64,000 nt of DNA from Desulfobacter sp. (GCA_028768525.1 CP054837.1:3778001-3842000), one strand, 5' to 3'. Positions 51,029-59,913 are shown, numbered from the stretch's first letter. Numbers and translations are program-made. The notes: generated from the sequence alone by a model not told the origin.

Positions 51029-51904
51029 ATGATTCGATTTTTAAAAAAAGCCTATGCAGATATCCGGTCCAACCGGTTTTTAAACCTGATCACCGTGATG
51101 ACCATTGCTCTTTCAATCCTTCTGGTTTCAGTGTTCATGCTTTTTTTTGAAAATGCCAGCCGGGTGCTTGAGTCCTGGAATCAGGGGGGGCGGGCCATGG
51201 TTTATCTGAGTGGGGAGTTTCAGCCCCCCATGCTGCCCGGTCTCAGGGAGCGGCTCAATGCCATTGGCGGTATTCAGGAGGTCCACTTTATCCACAGAGA
51301 TAAGGCCCTGGCGCGGCTCCAAAAGGAAATGGGGTCCAAAACCGAGTTTTTGTCCAGCCTGAAGACCAACCCCCTTCCCCATGCCCTGGAAATCACCATG
51401 GTATCCTATTCCAGTTTCGAAGAGGTCAAGGCGCTGGCGGACCGGATTGAAAGCATTGATCTGGTGGATTCCGTTGAATACGGCCAGGGGTGGCTGGGGC
51501 GGTTTCTGAGATTATTCAACCTTTTCAAGATGACGGGCTATGCCATGTGCAGCCTTTTTTTGCTGATCGCCCTTTTCATAACGGCCAATACGGTGCGCCT
51601 GGCCTTTTATGCCAGAAAAACAGAAGTTGAAATAATGCGGCTGGTGGGGGCCACCGAAGGGTTCATCAAAACCCCGTTTTACGTTGAGGGGGTGTTCCAG
51701 GGGTTCCTGGGCGGCCTGCTGGGCATGGGGCTCCTGCTGGCAGGGTTTCTCACTCTTTCATCGGGCATCACCCGGAACCTGGGCTCCTATGTCTACATGG
51801 ACATCAGGTTCCTTTCCTGGCAGGCCATGGCCGTGATCCTTTTTTCAAGTACATTTTTAGGTTGGTTTGGATGCTTTTTATCCCTGAAGCAAATTTTAAA
51901 ATAG
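51029..51904 (+). CDS. ftsX: Cell-division protein FtsX
   Basis: A 291-residue membrane protein with four helices: about residues 19-40, 165-187, 217-240 and 262-285, with a large periplasmic loop between helix 1 and 2. AYADIRSNRFLNLITVMTIALSILLVSVFMLFFENASR is the start and VRLAFYARKTEVEIMRLVGATEGFIKTPFYVEG the conserved coupling loop. It joins FtsE in the membrane and recruits an EnvC-like activator. The 3' end overlaps the EnvC-like gene by 34 bp. Confidence 0.93.
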   Translation: MIRFLKKAYADIRSNRFLNLITVMTIALSILLVSVFMLFFENASRVLESWNQGGRAMVYLSGEFQPPMLPGLRERLNAIGGIQEVHFIHRDKALARLQKEMGSKTEFLSSLKTNPLPHALEITMVSYSSFEEVKALADRIESIDLVDSVEYGQGWLGRFLRLFNLFKMTGYAMCSLFLLIALFITANTVRLAFYARKTEVEIMRLVGATEGFIKTPFYVEGVFQGFLGGLLGMGLLLAGFLTLSSGITRNLGSYVYMDIRFLSWQAMAVILFSSTFLGWFGCFLSLKQILK

Positions 51905-53373
51905 GCAAACCGTTTCTCTGTGCGTGGCTTTTAGCATGGCTTGCACTGGTCCCGGCAGCAGCGTCGGGGGCGGAGGTCCTGTATCAGGGAACGGTCACCG
52001 CCCATAAGCTGAATATCAGGGAACGGCCGGCCAGGGGCAGTGCCGTGGTCCTGGTGCTTGACAAGGGAGAGGAAGTGGAGGTGCTGGAAGCCAGAGGCGG
52101 CATCGGCGGCTGGCTTCTGGTCCGTTACCACGGAGAAGAGGGATATGTGCGCAACCGGCCTCAGTATATTGCTCTGGTACAATCTGAACCGGCCCAGGCG
52201 GCACCCAGGACCGTCACGGCAAAAGTTCTCAAACCCAAACCCCCAAAGGACGCGCCCCATTCTGAAGAGATAAAGGCAAAGCCCGCCGATCCGGCCCCGG
52301 AAGCGGCCAGGGCCAGGAAAAAGGCCATAAAACAGCAGATAGAGGAGGAGGCCCGGAAGGTGGCCTCTTTTTCCGAAAAAGAGGTGGAGATTCTGGACGG
52401 GCTCAATGCCATTGATTTTGCCCTGAACCAGGCACGGGTGCGGTCGGTTGACCTGAGGCGGGAGACCCGGGCCCTGACCCTTGAGATTGACCGGATACAG
52501 GGGAGCCTCAGCACATTGGCCAAAGCCATGGATAAGAACCAGGCCTATGCCGGCCGCAGGCTCAATGCCCTGTACCGCATGCATATGATGGGCAGCCTGG
52601 AGATGGCAGGCCCTCCTGCCTCCCTATTTGATTTTTTTATCAAGCAGAAGTCCCTTAAAAAGGTGGTGGCTTCTGATTTCTCCCTTCTGGAGAAGCAGGC
52701 CGGCGACCTGAGGGAACTGGGCCGGCTGGAAGATGATTTGAGCCGCCAGATCGCATCGCGAACGGCATTGGAGGAGGAACTGGCCCTGCAGATCCGCATC
52801 CGGGAAAAAGAGTCCAGAAAGAAATCCGCCATCCTCCAGGAAATCCGCCAAAAGAAGAAATTGTCCCAGGCTGCCATTGCATCATTGAAATCCTCGGCCA
52901 AAGCACTTGACCAGGCCCTGGACCGGATGGGGATGCGGGGAAGCCCGGCCCTGGATAATACCTCATTTGTCCGGCAGAAGGGGCGTCTGGCCGCACCGGT
53001 GCCGGGCAAAATCGTTTCCCGTTACGGCAAGGCAAGGAAAGGGGATTACAATTCCTTCACTTTTCAAAGCGGAATTGATATAAGGGTGGAACGGGGAGAG
53101 CCCGTACGCTCGGTGTTCAAAGGGGAAGTCATGTTTGCCCGGTGGCTCAAGGGGTACGGCAACCTGGTCATTATCAACCACGGAGACAATTACTATACCC
53201 TGTATGCCCATGTGGAAGAGGTGTTTAAGAAAAAAGGAGAATCGGTGGGCACGGGAGAAGTGATTGCAACGGCTGGAGACACCGGTTCCATTAAAGGTCT
53301 CTGCCTCCATTTTGAAGTCCGCCACCACGGCAAGCCGGTCAATCCCATGACCTGGCTGAAAAAAGGAGCCTGA
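51871..53373 (+). CDS. EnvC-like murein hydrolase activator (SH3, coiled coil, M23)
   Basis: About 500 residues. A signal peptide (residues 12-32) precedes an SH3_3 domain (TVTAHKLNIRERPARGSAVVLVLDKGEEVEV; EGYVRNRPQYI). Residues 140-360 are a long coiled coil rich in A, E, K and R, as in EnvC/YibP. The C-terminal LytM/M23 domain has FQSGIDIRVERGEPVRSVFKGEVMFA, INHGDNYYTLYAHVEE and LCLHFEVRHHGKPVNPMTWL; the first His of the H-x-x-x-D motif is changed to S-G-I-D, so zinc catalysis is probably lost. The start uses the ATG of 51871 behind AGG. Confidence 0.85.
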   Translation: MLFIPEANFKIGKPFLCAWLLAWLALVPAAASGAEVLYQGTVTAHKLNIRERPARGSAVVLVLDKGEEVEVLEARGGIGGWLLVRYHGEEGYVRNRPQYIALVQSEPAQAAPRTVTAKVLKPKPPKDAPHSEEIKAKPADPAPEAARARKKAIKQQIEEEARKVASFSEKEVEILDGLNAIDFALNQARVRSVDLRRETRALTLEIDRIQGSLSTLAKAMDKNQAYAGRRLNALYRMHMMGSLEMAGPPASLFDFFIKQKSLKKVVASDFSLLEKQAGDLRELGRLEDDLSRQIASRTALEEELALQIRIREKESRKKSAILQEIRQKKKLSQAAIASLKSSAKALDQALDRMGMRGSPALDNTSFVRQKGRLAAPVPGKIVSRYGKARKGDYNSFTFQSGIDIRVERGEPVRSVFKGEVMFARWLKGYGNLVIINHGDNYYTLYAHVEEVFKKKGESVGTGEVIATAGDTGSIKGLCLHFEVRHHGKPVNPMTWLKKGA

Positions 53374-53376
53374 CAG

Positions 53377-54702
53377 ATGAAAGATGATTATTTTCCGATG
53401 ATGGGGCGTTGCGCCCTGGCCCTGCTGGTGACGGTCCTGCTGTGGGCCGGACAGGTATCGCCAGTGCGGGCGGCCGGGGATACGACCTATAAATCCCTGA
53501 AACTCTTTGCCGATGTCCTGGAAGAGATTGAGAAAAATTATGTGGATGAAGTGGATGCCGAAGAGTTGATCCACAATGCCATCCGGGGGATGGTGGGGAA
53601 TCTGGATCCCCATTCCTCCTTTATGCCCCCCGAGGCTTTCGGGGATCTCCAGGACGATACCAAGGGAAAGTTTTCCGGCATCGGCATCGTCATCACCATG
53701 AAGGACGGCATTCTCACCGTGGTTTCCCCCATTGAGGGGACGCCGGCCTACAAGGCCGGCATCGTCGCCGGTGATATCATTATAAAAATCGACGAAGAAT
53801 CCACCAAGGACATGGCCCTGTGGGAAGCGGTGAGCAAGATGAGGGGGCCCAGGCACAAAGAGGTGTTAATCACGGTAATCCGGGACGGAGAGGCCGCTCC
53901 CCTGGAATTCAAGCTGAAACGGGATCTCATCCCCATGACCAGCGTCAGATCTGCCATGCTTGCCCCTGGATACGGCTACCTGAGAATTACCAATTTCAGA
54001 ATGAATACCCTTGAGGATGTTGAAAAGCATCTTGGAACCCTTGAAAAAGAGGCGCCCGGTCTCAAGGGACTGATCATTGACCTCAGGGACAATCCCGGAG
54101 GCCTGCTTGACCAGGCCATCAAGATTTCCGATCTTTTCCTGGAAAAGGGACTCATCGTCTCCATCAAGGGGCGGCTTAAGAAAAACACCCAGGAATTCAA
54201 GGCCTACCCCAATGAAACCGAGCGAAATTACCCGATAGTAATACTCATCAACGGCGGTTCCGCCTCGGCTTCTGAAATCGTGGCCGGCGCCCTGCAGGAC
54301 CATTCCCGGGCCCTGATTCTGGGGACGCCGTCATTCGGCAAGGGCTCGGTGCAGACCGTTCGCCCCCTGAAAGACGGCTTCGGGATCAAGTATACCATTG
54401 CCAGGTATTACACCCCCTCGGGCCGGTCCATTCAGGCCAAGGGAATTCTGCCGGATATTGAGGCGGCCTCGGGTACCGTGATAAAAAAAGATCCAAAAAG
54501 GTCTGCTTTTGAACGGATGATGAAGGAAAAAAATCTGAAAAACAGCCTGAAACCCGAAGGCCCTGCAGATAAAGAAGAGAAAAAACAGACCAAAACTCCC
54601 AAAGACCTTGAGGTGGATAAGCTGAATAAAGACGCCCAGGTGAAACGGGCCCTTGATATTCTCATCAGCTACGGAATCTTCAGTAAAGTAAATGGCAGTT
54701 AA
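53377..54702 (+). CDS. C-terminal processing protease (S41, CtpA/Prc-like)
   Basis: A 441-residue exported serine protease. Signal peptide (residues 9-30); helical N-region; PDZ domain (GKFSGIGIVITMKDGILTVVSPIEGTPAYKAGIVAGDIIIKIDEE); S41 catalytic region with DLRDNPGGLLDQAIKISDLFL, the catalytic serine in INGGSASASEIVAGAL and lysine in GTPSFGKGSVQT. It trims periplasmic proteins such as hydrolases or penicillin-binding proteins. A basic, lysine-rich tail (residues 400-425) follows. It sits in the division operon, one base-gap after the EnvC-like gene. Confidence 0.93.
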   Translation: MKDDYFPMMGRCALALLVTVLLWAGQVSPVRAAGDTTYKSLKLFADVLEEIEKNYVDEVDAEELIHNAIRGMVGNLDPHSSFMPPEAFGDLQDDTKGKFSGIGIVITMKDGILTVVSPIEGTPAYKAGIVAGDIIIKIDEESTKDMALWEAVSKMRGPRHKEVLITVIRDGEAAPLEFKLKRDLIPMTSVRSAMLAPGYGYLRITNFRMNTLEDVEKHLGTLEKEAPGLKGLIIDLRDNPGGLLDQAIKISDLFLEKGLIVSIKGRLKKNTQEFKAYPNETERNYPIVILINGGSASASEIVAGALQDHSRALILGTPSFGKGSVQTVRPLKDGFGIKYTIARYYTPSGRSIQAKGILPDIEAASGTVIKKDPKRSAFERMMKEKNLKNSLKPEGPADKEEKKQTKTPKDLEVDKLNKDAQVKRALDILISYGIFSKVNGS

Positions 54703-55858
54703 AAAGAAGACCGGGGGGCGGACCAAACCGGCCGCCTCCAAGGCCCCGGCCAAAAAACGGCGGCCGGCAGTAAAAAAAGCGTCACCCCCAAGGAAAACCA
54801 GGAAAAAAACCGCCAAACCAGCGGCCCGGTCCGGCCTGATCCATGAGCTGAAAAAGATCGGGCTGGGCATTGCCATCCTGCTGGCCATCTGCATGACCAC
54901 GGCCATGATTGCGGATATCCTTCTTAAATCCGGCAGTCCCGTCGATCCCGGACCTGGGGCGGTGAAGGTGTCCTCCTCCCCTGGCCACCGGGAGACTGTC
55001 GTGCCGCCGGAGGTGAAGAAAAGGGCGGTGACCGTCACCAAGCCTGTCCACGACTCCCCAAAGCTCATCACAAAGACCCCGGGGCTCATGAAGAAAACCG
55101 ACCAGTCCAGCATCGTTTATGAGGTCTTTGAAGGTGTCGCGCCGGAACATACGCGGAAAAGGCCGGTGGGGCCGGCCGCCGGGGACAAAACTCCGAAAAT
55201 TGCCATCATCATTGACGATATCGGTTATGACAAGCAACTGGCCATGGCGCTGTTCGAAGTGGATCCGGATATCACCTTTTCCGTGCTTCCCTTTTCTCCC
55301 TTCGGCAAGACCATTGCCGGCAGGCTTGCTGCCAGAGGGGCGGAGATCATGCTTCACCTGCCCATGGAACCCACCCAGTACCCCAGGGTGAATCCCGGCC
55401 CCGGTGCGCTTCTGGCCTCCATGTCGCCGGATGCTCTTCTGGCGCAGCTTCGCAAGGACCTGGATGCGGTTCCCGGTGTCAAGGGGGTAAACAATCACAT
55501 GGGCTCCAGGCTCACCGCCCTTTCCGACAAAATGAACCAGGTGTTCACGGTGCTTAAAAAAGAGGATTTGTTTTTTATTGACTCCAAAACCGCCCCTGAT
55601 TCAAAGGGAGAGGCTTCGGCCCGATTGTTTCGGCTGAAATTTTCCCACAGGGACATCTTTCTGGATAATTACCAGAAGATCGATTACATCTCCGGCCAGT
55701 TCCGCAAATTGCTCCGCCGGGCTGAAAAAAGCGGCCATGCCATCGGCATCGGCCACCCCTACCAGGCCACCCTGGATACCCTCAGAATCGAGCTACCCAA
55801 ACTCAAGGGCCGCATCCAAGTGGTTCCGGCAAGCCGGCTTGTTGCAATTCCCGGTTGA
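54692..55858 (+). CDS. Divergent polysaccharide deacetylase (YibQ/DUF610)
   Basis: A 388-residue protein. The N-terminus is strongly basic (first 48 residues, rich in Lys, Arg, Pro, Ala), then one membrane helix (about 54-73), a Pro-rich linker and a NodB-like deacetylase fold that starts PKIAIIIDDIGYDKQLAMALFEVD. The catalytic histidines typical of deacetylases are reduced, hence 'divergent'. It is placed with EnvC and CtpA as in many proteobacteria; a cell-envelope role is inferred. It overlaps ctpA by 11 bp. The deacetylase activity is not proven. Confidence 0.88.
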   Translation: MAVKKKTGGRTKPAASKAPAKKRRPAVKKASPPRKTRKKTAKPAARSGLIHELKKIGLGIAILLAICMTTAMIADILLKSGSPVDPGPGAVKVSSSPGHRETVVPPEVKKRAVTVTKPVHDSPKLITKTPGLMKKTDQSSIVYEVFEGVAPEHTRKRPVGPAAGDKTPKIAIIIDDIGYDKQLAMALFEVDPDITFSVLPFSPFGKTIAGRLAARGAEIMLHLPMEPTQYPRVNPGPGALLASMSPDALLAQLRKDLDAVPGVKGVNNHMGSRLTALSDKMNQVFTVLKKEDLFFIDSKTAPDSKGEASARLFRLKFSHRDIFLDNYQKIDYISGQFRKLLRRAEKSGHAIGIGHPYQATLDTLRIELPKLKGRIQVVPASRLVAIPG

Positions 55859-55917
55859 TTTATCTTTGTACCTGTTGATGCCCCCTGCGATGACAACCGT
55901 GGCGGCAAAGGGGGCGC

Positions 55918-56727
55918 TTATAATGTTGGCGGCAGTCCAAGCGGATTTTCCTGCCCCGTATCCGTTGATTCCGTTTCCCTGACCGCCTTCCAATAATACT
56001 TTTTTATCAGATTTTTTTTCCGCAACTCCCCTATCATGTTTGATAGTTTGGGCACCAGCTCCATGTGCTTTTTATGCAGATAGCAGTGAATGGTTACTTT
56101 TGCCATCTCCCCGGCTTTTTTTATACCGGCGTCTTGAAATTCATCTGTTTGCAGCCAATGCCTCACAGCGGCTTCCCCATCCACATATACATCGATACGC
56201 CTCTTGATCAACATTCTCAGGCCAAGGTATGTATTGGTGACAGGAGACAGATTATCTCCGTTTATCAGCCGTGGCAAAACAGCTTCCGTTCCTGTGATGC
56301 CAAGCCTGTAACCGACGACTATATGGTCAATGCTTTTTAAACTCTTCCATCCGTCCAGTTGAATGGAAGGATTAAGGGTGAAAGCGGAAAATACATGCGA
56401 GGTGATTTTATTTTCAACCCTGATAAGATTCGGATTCAGCCCGCCGTAGGTCCGGATGCGCCCGGCTTCCCCATCCACGATCCCCTTGTTGGAGATAACA
56501 CTGGCCCTTTTGGGGGGATAGTATTGGAGTTGAATATCCATGCCCAGCCGTTTCCCCAGTTCATTGTAAAGATAGGTGTACCACCGGAATGCCTGTGTCT
56601 CTTCCTTTTCTGTTACAGCTAAGACCAGCCCGCCTGCATCTGCCTCAGAAAAATCTGCCCATGGGAAAATAAATTGGGTGAGGATGCTAAATGAAATCAG
56701 AATATATAATGGGGTGTGCCTTTTCAT
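55918..56727 (-). CDS. Periplasmic substrate-binding protein, family 3 type
   Basis: A 269-residue exported protein (signal peptide residues 3-24) of the SBP_bac_3 type: ETQAFRWYTYLYNELGKRLGMDIQLQYYPPKRASVISNKGIVDGEAGRIRTYGGLNPNLIRVENKI, then WKSLKSIDHIVVGYRLGITGTEAVL. It is one of several binding proteins in the window without an adjacent permease. It is divergent from the nicotianamine-synthase-like cluster, 313 bp apart. A link to metallophore uptake is possible but unsupported; the fold more often binds amino acids. Confidence 0.78.
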   Translation of the reverse strand: MKRHTPLYILISFSILTQFIFPWADFSEADAGGLVLAVTEKEETQAFRWYTYLYNELGKRLGMDIQLQYYPPKRASVISNKGIVDGEAGRIRTYGGLNPNLIRVENKITSHVFSAFTLNPSIQLDGWKSLKSIDHIVVGYRLGITGTEAVLPRLINGDNLSPVTNTYLGLRMLIKRRIDVYVDGEAAVRHWLQTDEFQDAGIKKAGEMAKVTIHCYLHKKHMELVPKLSNMIGELRKKNLIKKYYWKAVRETESTDTGQENPLGLPPTL

Positions 56728-57040
56728 TATATTTCTCTTTTATAAATTAAATCGGCGAATGGGCATTGTTTACGAAAAGCTTAATATGAAGGATTTTATC
56801 ATCAATATTCCGTCCCTGGCAAGCGGTTTCCCGGCATGGCTTTTCCCGGCATGCCAAAGTGTGGGCTGCCTGTGCCCCCAATACCTTGGCGAGCTATAGG
56901 GTGACCAGGATGTCAGCCGCCATATCCGGATAATTATTTGTCCTTGCCATTCCGGCGAAAGTCAGGATACTCTCCAATCGGGTAGGATTGGACTGAATAC
57001 TCTGAAATCGTCTTACTAACTGCAAGTCCAGGGATAAGCC
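56728..57040. promoter_or_regulatory. Upstream region of the nicotianamine-synthase-like cluster
   Basis: About 310 bases between divergent genes. It holds a perfect 7-bp inverted repeat TCCAATC/GATTGGA (56973-56979 with 56986-56992), which may be an operator. AGGGATA before 57041 is the ribosome site. No recognised Fur, Zur or NikR site was found by eye. Confidence 0.4.
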
Positions 57041-57925
57041 ATGCATGATATCAATTTTCTACATGAACACGAACTGGCGGAGCATGATTTTCTGGGATGC
57101 TGCAAAGACTGCCGGAACAGCCTGGCCATCATCAAGCCCCATATCATGGGCTTTGCCGGCAGGATAGAACAATATTCCCATGACATGCTCACGGCGCTTC
57201 CGCCGGATGAACTCTACCGGCTCTACCAGCTTCTGGATGACCTGGCGCATATGAACGCCGGCCCCCACCTGTCGGGGCTCATTCTGGAAGAGGCGGATAT
57301 CCGGCAGACCCTCCCCCTGATCCGGTCCTATTACACCGCCTTTTTCAGTATCCATGAAGCCCGGCTGGCCCAGGAACTGATTCATCGCAAAGACCCCTGG
57401 GCCCATCTGGTTAATTTCCCTTTGTATCCCCGCTATGAAGCCCTGGTGAGAAACCAGATAGAGGCCATGCACATTTCATCCAAAAGCCGGTTTCTTTTCC
57501 TGGGAAGCGGACCGGTGCCCATGACCCTGATTCTCATGAGCCGGCTCTACGGCATCCGCTCCATGGGGCTTGACGCCAATCCGGAAACCGTGGAATTGTC
57601 CAGAAAAGTGGTCCGCCATCTGGGACTGCAAAAGGATATTGAAATCATCCAGGGGGATGAGTCCTGCCTGGACAGTTTAAACTGGGATATCATACTGGTG
57701 GCGGCCCTGGCCGAACCCAAAACCAGGATTTTCAACACACTAAGGAACATTCTGGATAAGCGGGGGCCGGCGGCACCGGTGATCTTCCGGACCTATACCG
57801 GCATGAGGGCCGTTCTTTACAAACCGGTCCAGCCCGAGGAGATCCGGGGGTTTAAAATCGTGAAGGCCGTTGCCCCTACGGGACGGGTGAACAACACCAC
57901 GGTATTCATGCAGATTAATACCTAG
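57041..57925 (+). CDS. Nicotianamine-synthase-like protein 1
   Basis: A 294-residue protein of the NAS/CntL fold. Residues 1-150 are the helical domain; the segment NFPLYPRYEALVRNQIEAM (125-143) matches the family's F-x-x-Y-x-x-Y-x-x-L core. Residues 151-290 are a Rossmann SAM domain with FLFLGSGPVPMTLI (153-164), the GSGP loop typical of NAS, then GLDANPE, and an ending VNNTTVFMQ (283-291) near the NAS C-terminal N-N motif. An N-terminal CCKDC (20-24) is unusual. It would transfer aminobutyrate from SAM to an amino group. First gene of the cluster. Confidence 0.78.
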   Translation: MHDINFLHEHELAEHDFLGCCKDCRNSLAIIKPHIMGFAGRIEQYSHDMLTALPPDELYRLYQLLDDLAHMNAGPHLSGLILEEADIRQTLPLIRSYYTAFFSIHEARLAQELIHRKDPWAHLVNFPLYPRYEALVRNQIEAMHISSKSRFLFLGSGPVPMTLILMSRLYGIRSMGLDANPETVELSRKVVRHLGLQKDIEIIQGDESCLDSLNWDIILVAALAEPKTRIFNTLRNILDKRGPAAPVIFRTYTGMRAVLYKPVQPEEIRGFKIVKAVAPTGRVNNTTVFMQINT

Positions 57926-57967
57926 GGCCGGGGCCTGGTGGTTTCAGCCGGAAGGCAGAGGAAGGAT

Positions 57968-58798
57968 ATGGCAGACCTGGAGTTGATCAAAACAGAGTTC
58001 ATGGACATCTATGCCTCCCTTTCCGATATTTCGGTGGCCTCGCTTCTCCGCGGAGAGCAGGAGGAATTATATCCCTGTTTCAGGCAACTGGACCGGATGG
58101 CGGCAATGGATGTGGATGACCGGGAGGCCGAGAGCCTCAGAAACGACGGTGAACTTCAGCCGGCCATGGTGCATATTTCACGGATGAAGCGGGCAAACGG
58201 GCTGCGTATGGAGATCAACAATGCAAAGTCCATCATTGCTTCCCCGACCCCCTGGGAGGTCATCAAAGGGTTCGTCTATTATCCCAACTACCTGGCGTTG
58301 GCACGGATGGAATATGAGGGCGGTGGCCTCTCTGCCGGAGACCGGGTGGTGTTTCTCGGCAGTGGCCCTCTGCCCCTGACACTGATCTCTCTGTGCACCC
58401 TGTACGAAATTCAGGGGATCGGCATAGAACAATGTGACGAATACGCAAGCCTTTCGCGGCAGTTAATTTCAGCGCTTGGGCTGGCGGACCATATCCGAAT
58501 CATCAAGGGGAACCATTTTTCCCTGCCCCTGCCGGAGGCGGCCAACCTGATCATGGTCGGTGCAGACGCGCTGCCCAAAGAGGAGATTTTTTCACACCTT
58601 GCCGCCCGGCTGGCCGACGGGGACAGACTCTCCTACCGCATTTATGAAAAAGGACTCAGGCGCCTGCTGGATGTTCAGTCTGATTTCAGGCTGCCCGGGG
58701 GACTCAGGGAATACAGGCGTATCCGCCCGAAGCCGCCGGTGAACAATACATCGGTTTTTGTGGTGAAAGCCGCCGGGCAGGTCGGAAAGGACAGATGA
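57968..58798 (+). CDS. Nicotianamine-synthase-like protein 2
   Basis: A 276-residue paralogue of the first gene. The start at 57968 is fixed by GAGG six bases upstream; a GTG at 57938 in frame lacks a site. The conserved region GFVYYPNYLALARMEYEGG (101-119) keeps the Y-Y-P-N-Y core, closer to plant and archaeal NAS than the first copy. The SAM loop is VVFLGSGPLPLTLI (127-140), and the end is VNNTSVFVV (258-266). The two copies differ widely, so they are not a recent duplication. Its stop overlaps the next gene by 4 bp. The substrate, possibly an aminobutyrate intermediate, is unknown. Confidence 0.8.
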   Translation: MADLELIKTEFMDIYASLSDISVASLLRGEQEELYPCFRQLDRMAAMDVDDREAESLRNDGELQPAMVHISRMKRANGLRMEINNAKSIIASPTPWEVIKGFVYYPNYLALARMEYEGGGLSAGDRVVFLGSGPLPLTLISLCTLYEIQGIGIEQCDEYASLSRQLISALGLADHIRIIKGNHFSLPLPEAANLIMVGADALPKEEIFSHLAARLADGDRLSYRIYEKGLRRLLDVQSDFRLPGGLREYRRIRPKPPVNNTSVFVVKAAGQVGKDR

Positions 58799-59913
58799 TG
58801 ATGCCGGAAAATATTCTCCGCGCCACCGCCCATATTCCCACCCCTTTTCTTCTCATTGAGGAAAAGGTCCTCCAGGCGAATATCCGGCGGATCCATTCCT
58901 ATGCCCGTGCGCAGGGCTATGGGGTCCGGCCCCATGTTAAAACCCATAAATCCCTGTCCATTGCCCGGATGCAGAAGGCTGCCGGAGCCGCTGGTATTGC
59001 CGTTGCCAAAGCCGGGGAAGCCGAAAGGATGGCGGAAAAGGAAAGGTGCGACATCACCGTGGCCTACCCGGTTCTGGGGAGCCGGTGTGCGGAAAGGATG
59101 GCCGCGCTGGCTGAAATCCATACCCTGCGGGTGGCCGTTGATTCCGAGTATTTGATGACCCAATTGTCGGAGGCCGCCCTTGGCCGCCGCACCGAGATCG
59201 GTATCCATATTATTTTTGATGCCGGGCTCCACCGGTGCGGGGTTGCCGATGCGGGGCAGGTGCTGGCCCTGGCCCGCCATGCTGAAAACACCCCCGGGCT
59301 CCGATATGACGGCATCCAGATCTATCTGGGCCATCTGTACGGAAAGGCGGTTGACGATCCTAAAAGCTATGAAGGGATCAATGAATTATGGGACCCCGTG
59401 TATGGGGCCCTGTGCAATGCCGGCCTCCGGCCCAAGACTGTCTCCTCCGGTTCCACCCCCTCCCTTTTTAACACCCACAGGCTCCGCCATATCAATGAAA
59501 TCCGGGTGGGGACGGCCTATTTGAACGACTATTTTGTGCTGAAATTCAACCATTGCCGGCCGGCGGACTGCGCCGCCCGCATTGTGGCCACGGTGGTTTC
59601 CGACAGGGTGCCGGGCCAGGTGATCATTGATGCGGGGTCAAAGGGGCTGTCCGCCAAACAATTGCTCCGCCGTGAATCCCTGGAAATGGGATATGTCTGC
59701 GAATATCCCGGGGCCCGGATATTCAGGCTGCACGAAGAACACGGCTGGGTGGATGTCAGCCGATGCAAACATCCCCCCCGCCTCGGGCAGCGGATCAGCA
59801 TCATACCGGTCAATGTGGCCCTGTGCATGAATCTTTTTGATTCATTCTACCTGCTGGGCAGCGGCGGCGCCCTTCAAAAAGAACGGGTGGATGCCCGGGG
59901 CTGCTCTGCCTGA
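58795..59913 (+). CDS. DSD1/D-threonine-aldolase-type PLP enzyme with altered metal site
   Basis: A 372-residue fold-type III PLP enzyme related to D-threonine aldolase, D-serine dehydratase and alanine racemase. The PLP lysine is K49 in RPHVKTHK. GIAVAKAGEAERMAE and FDAGLHRCGVADAG follow, and the C-terminal metal loop is IIPVNVALCMNLFD. Where the family has I-P-N-H-V-C-P it reads I-P-V-N-V-A-L, so the His and Cys metal ligands become N340 and A342. It starts at overlapping ATGs (58795, 58798, 58801), coupled to the upstream stop. It may epimerise or act on a D-amino acid. Confidence 0.8.
   Translation: MMMPENILRATAHIPTPFLLIEEKVLQANIRRIHSYARAQGYGVRPHVKTHKSLSIARMQKAAGAAGIAVAKAGEAERMAEKERCDITVAYPVLGSRCAERMAALAEIHTLRVAVDSEYLMTQLSEAALGRRTEIGIHIIFDAGLHRCGVADAGQVLALARHAENTPGLRYDGIQIYLGHLYGKAVDDPKSYEGINELWDPVYGALCNAGLRPKTVSSGSTPSLFNTHRLRHINEIRVGTAYLNDYFVLKFNHCRPADCAARIVATVVSDRVPGQVIIDAGSKGLSAKQLLRRESLEMGYVCEYPGARIFRLHEEHGWVDVSRCKHPPRLGQRISIIPVNVALCMNLFDSFYLLGSGGALQKERVDARGCSA

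Noticed and set aside
55918..56727. Binding protein as the uptake component for the nicotianamine-like product
   Set aside because: It is divergent, of amino-acid-type fold and has no permease; the link would be speculation.
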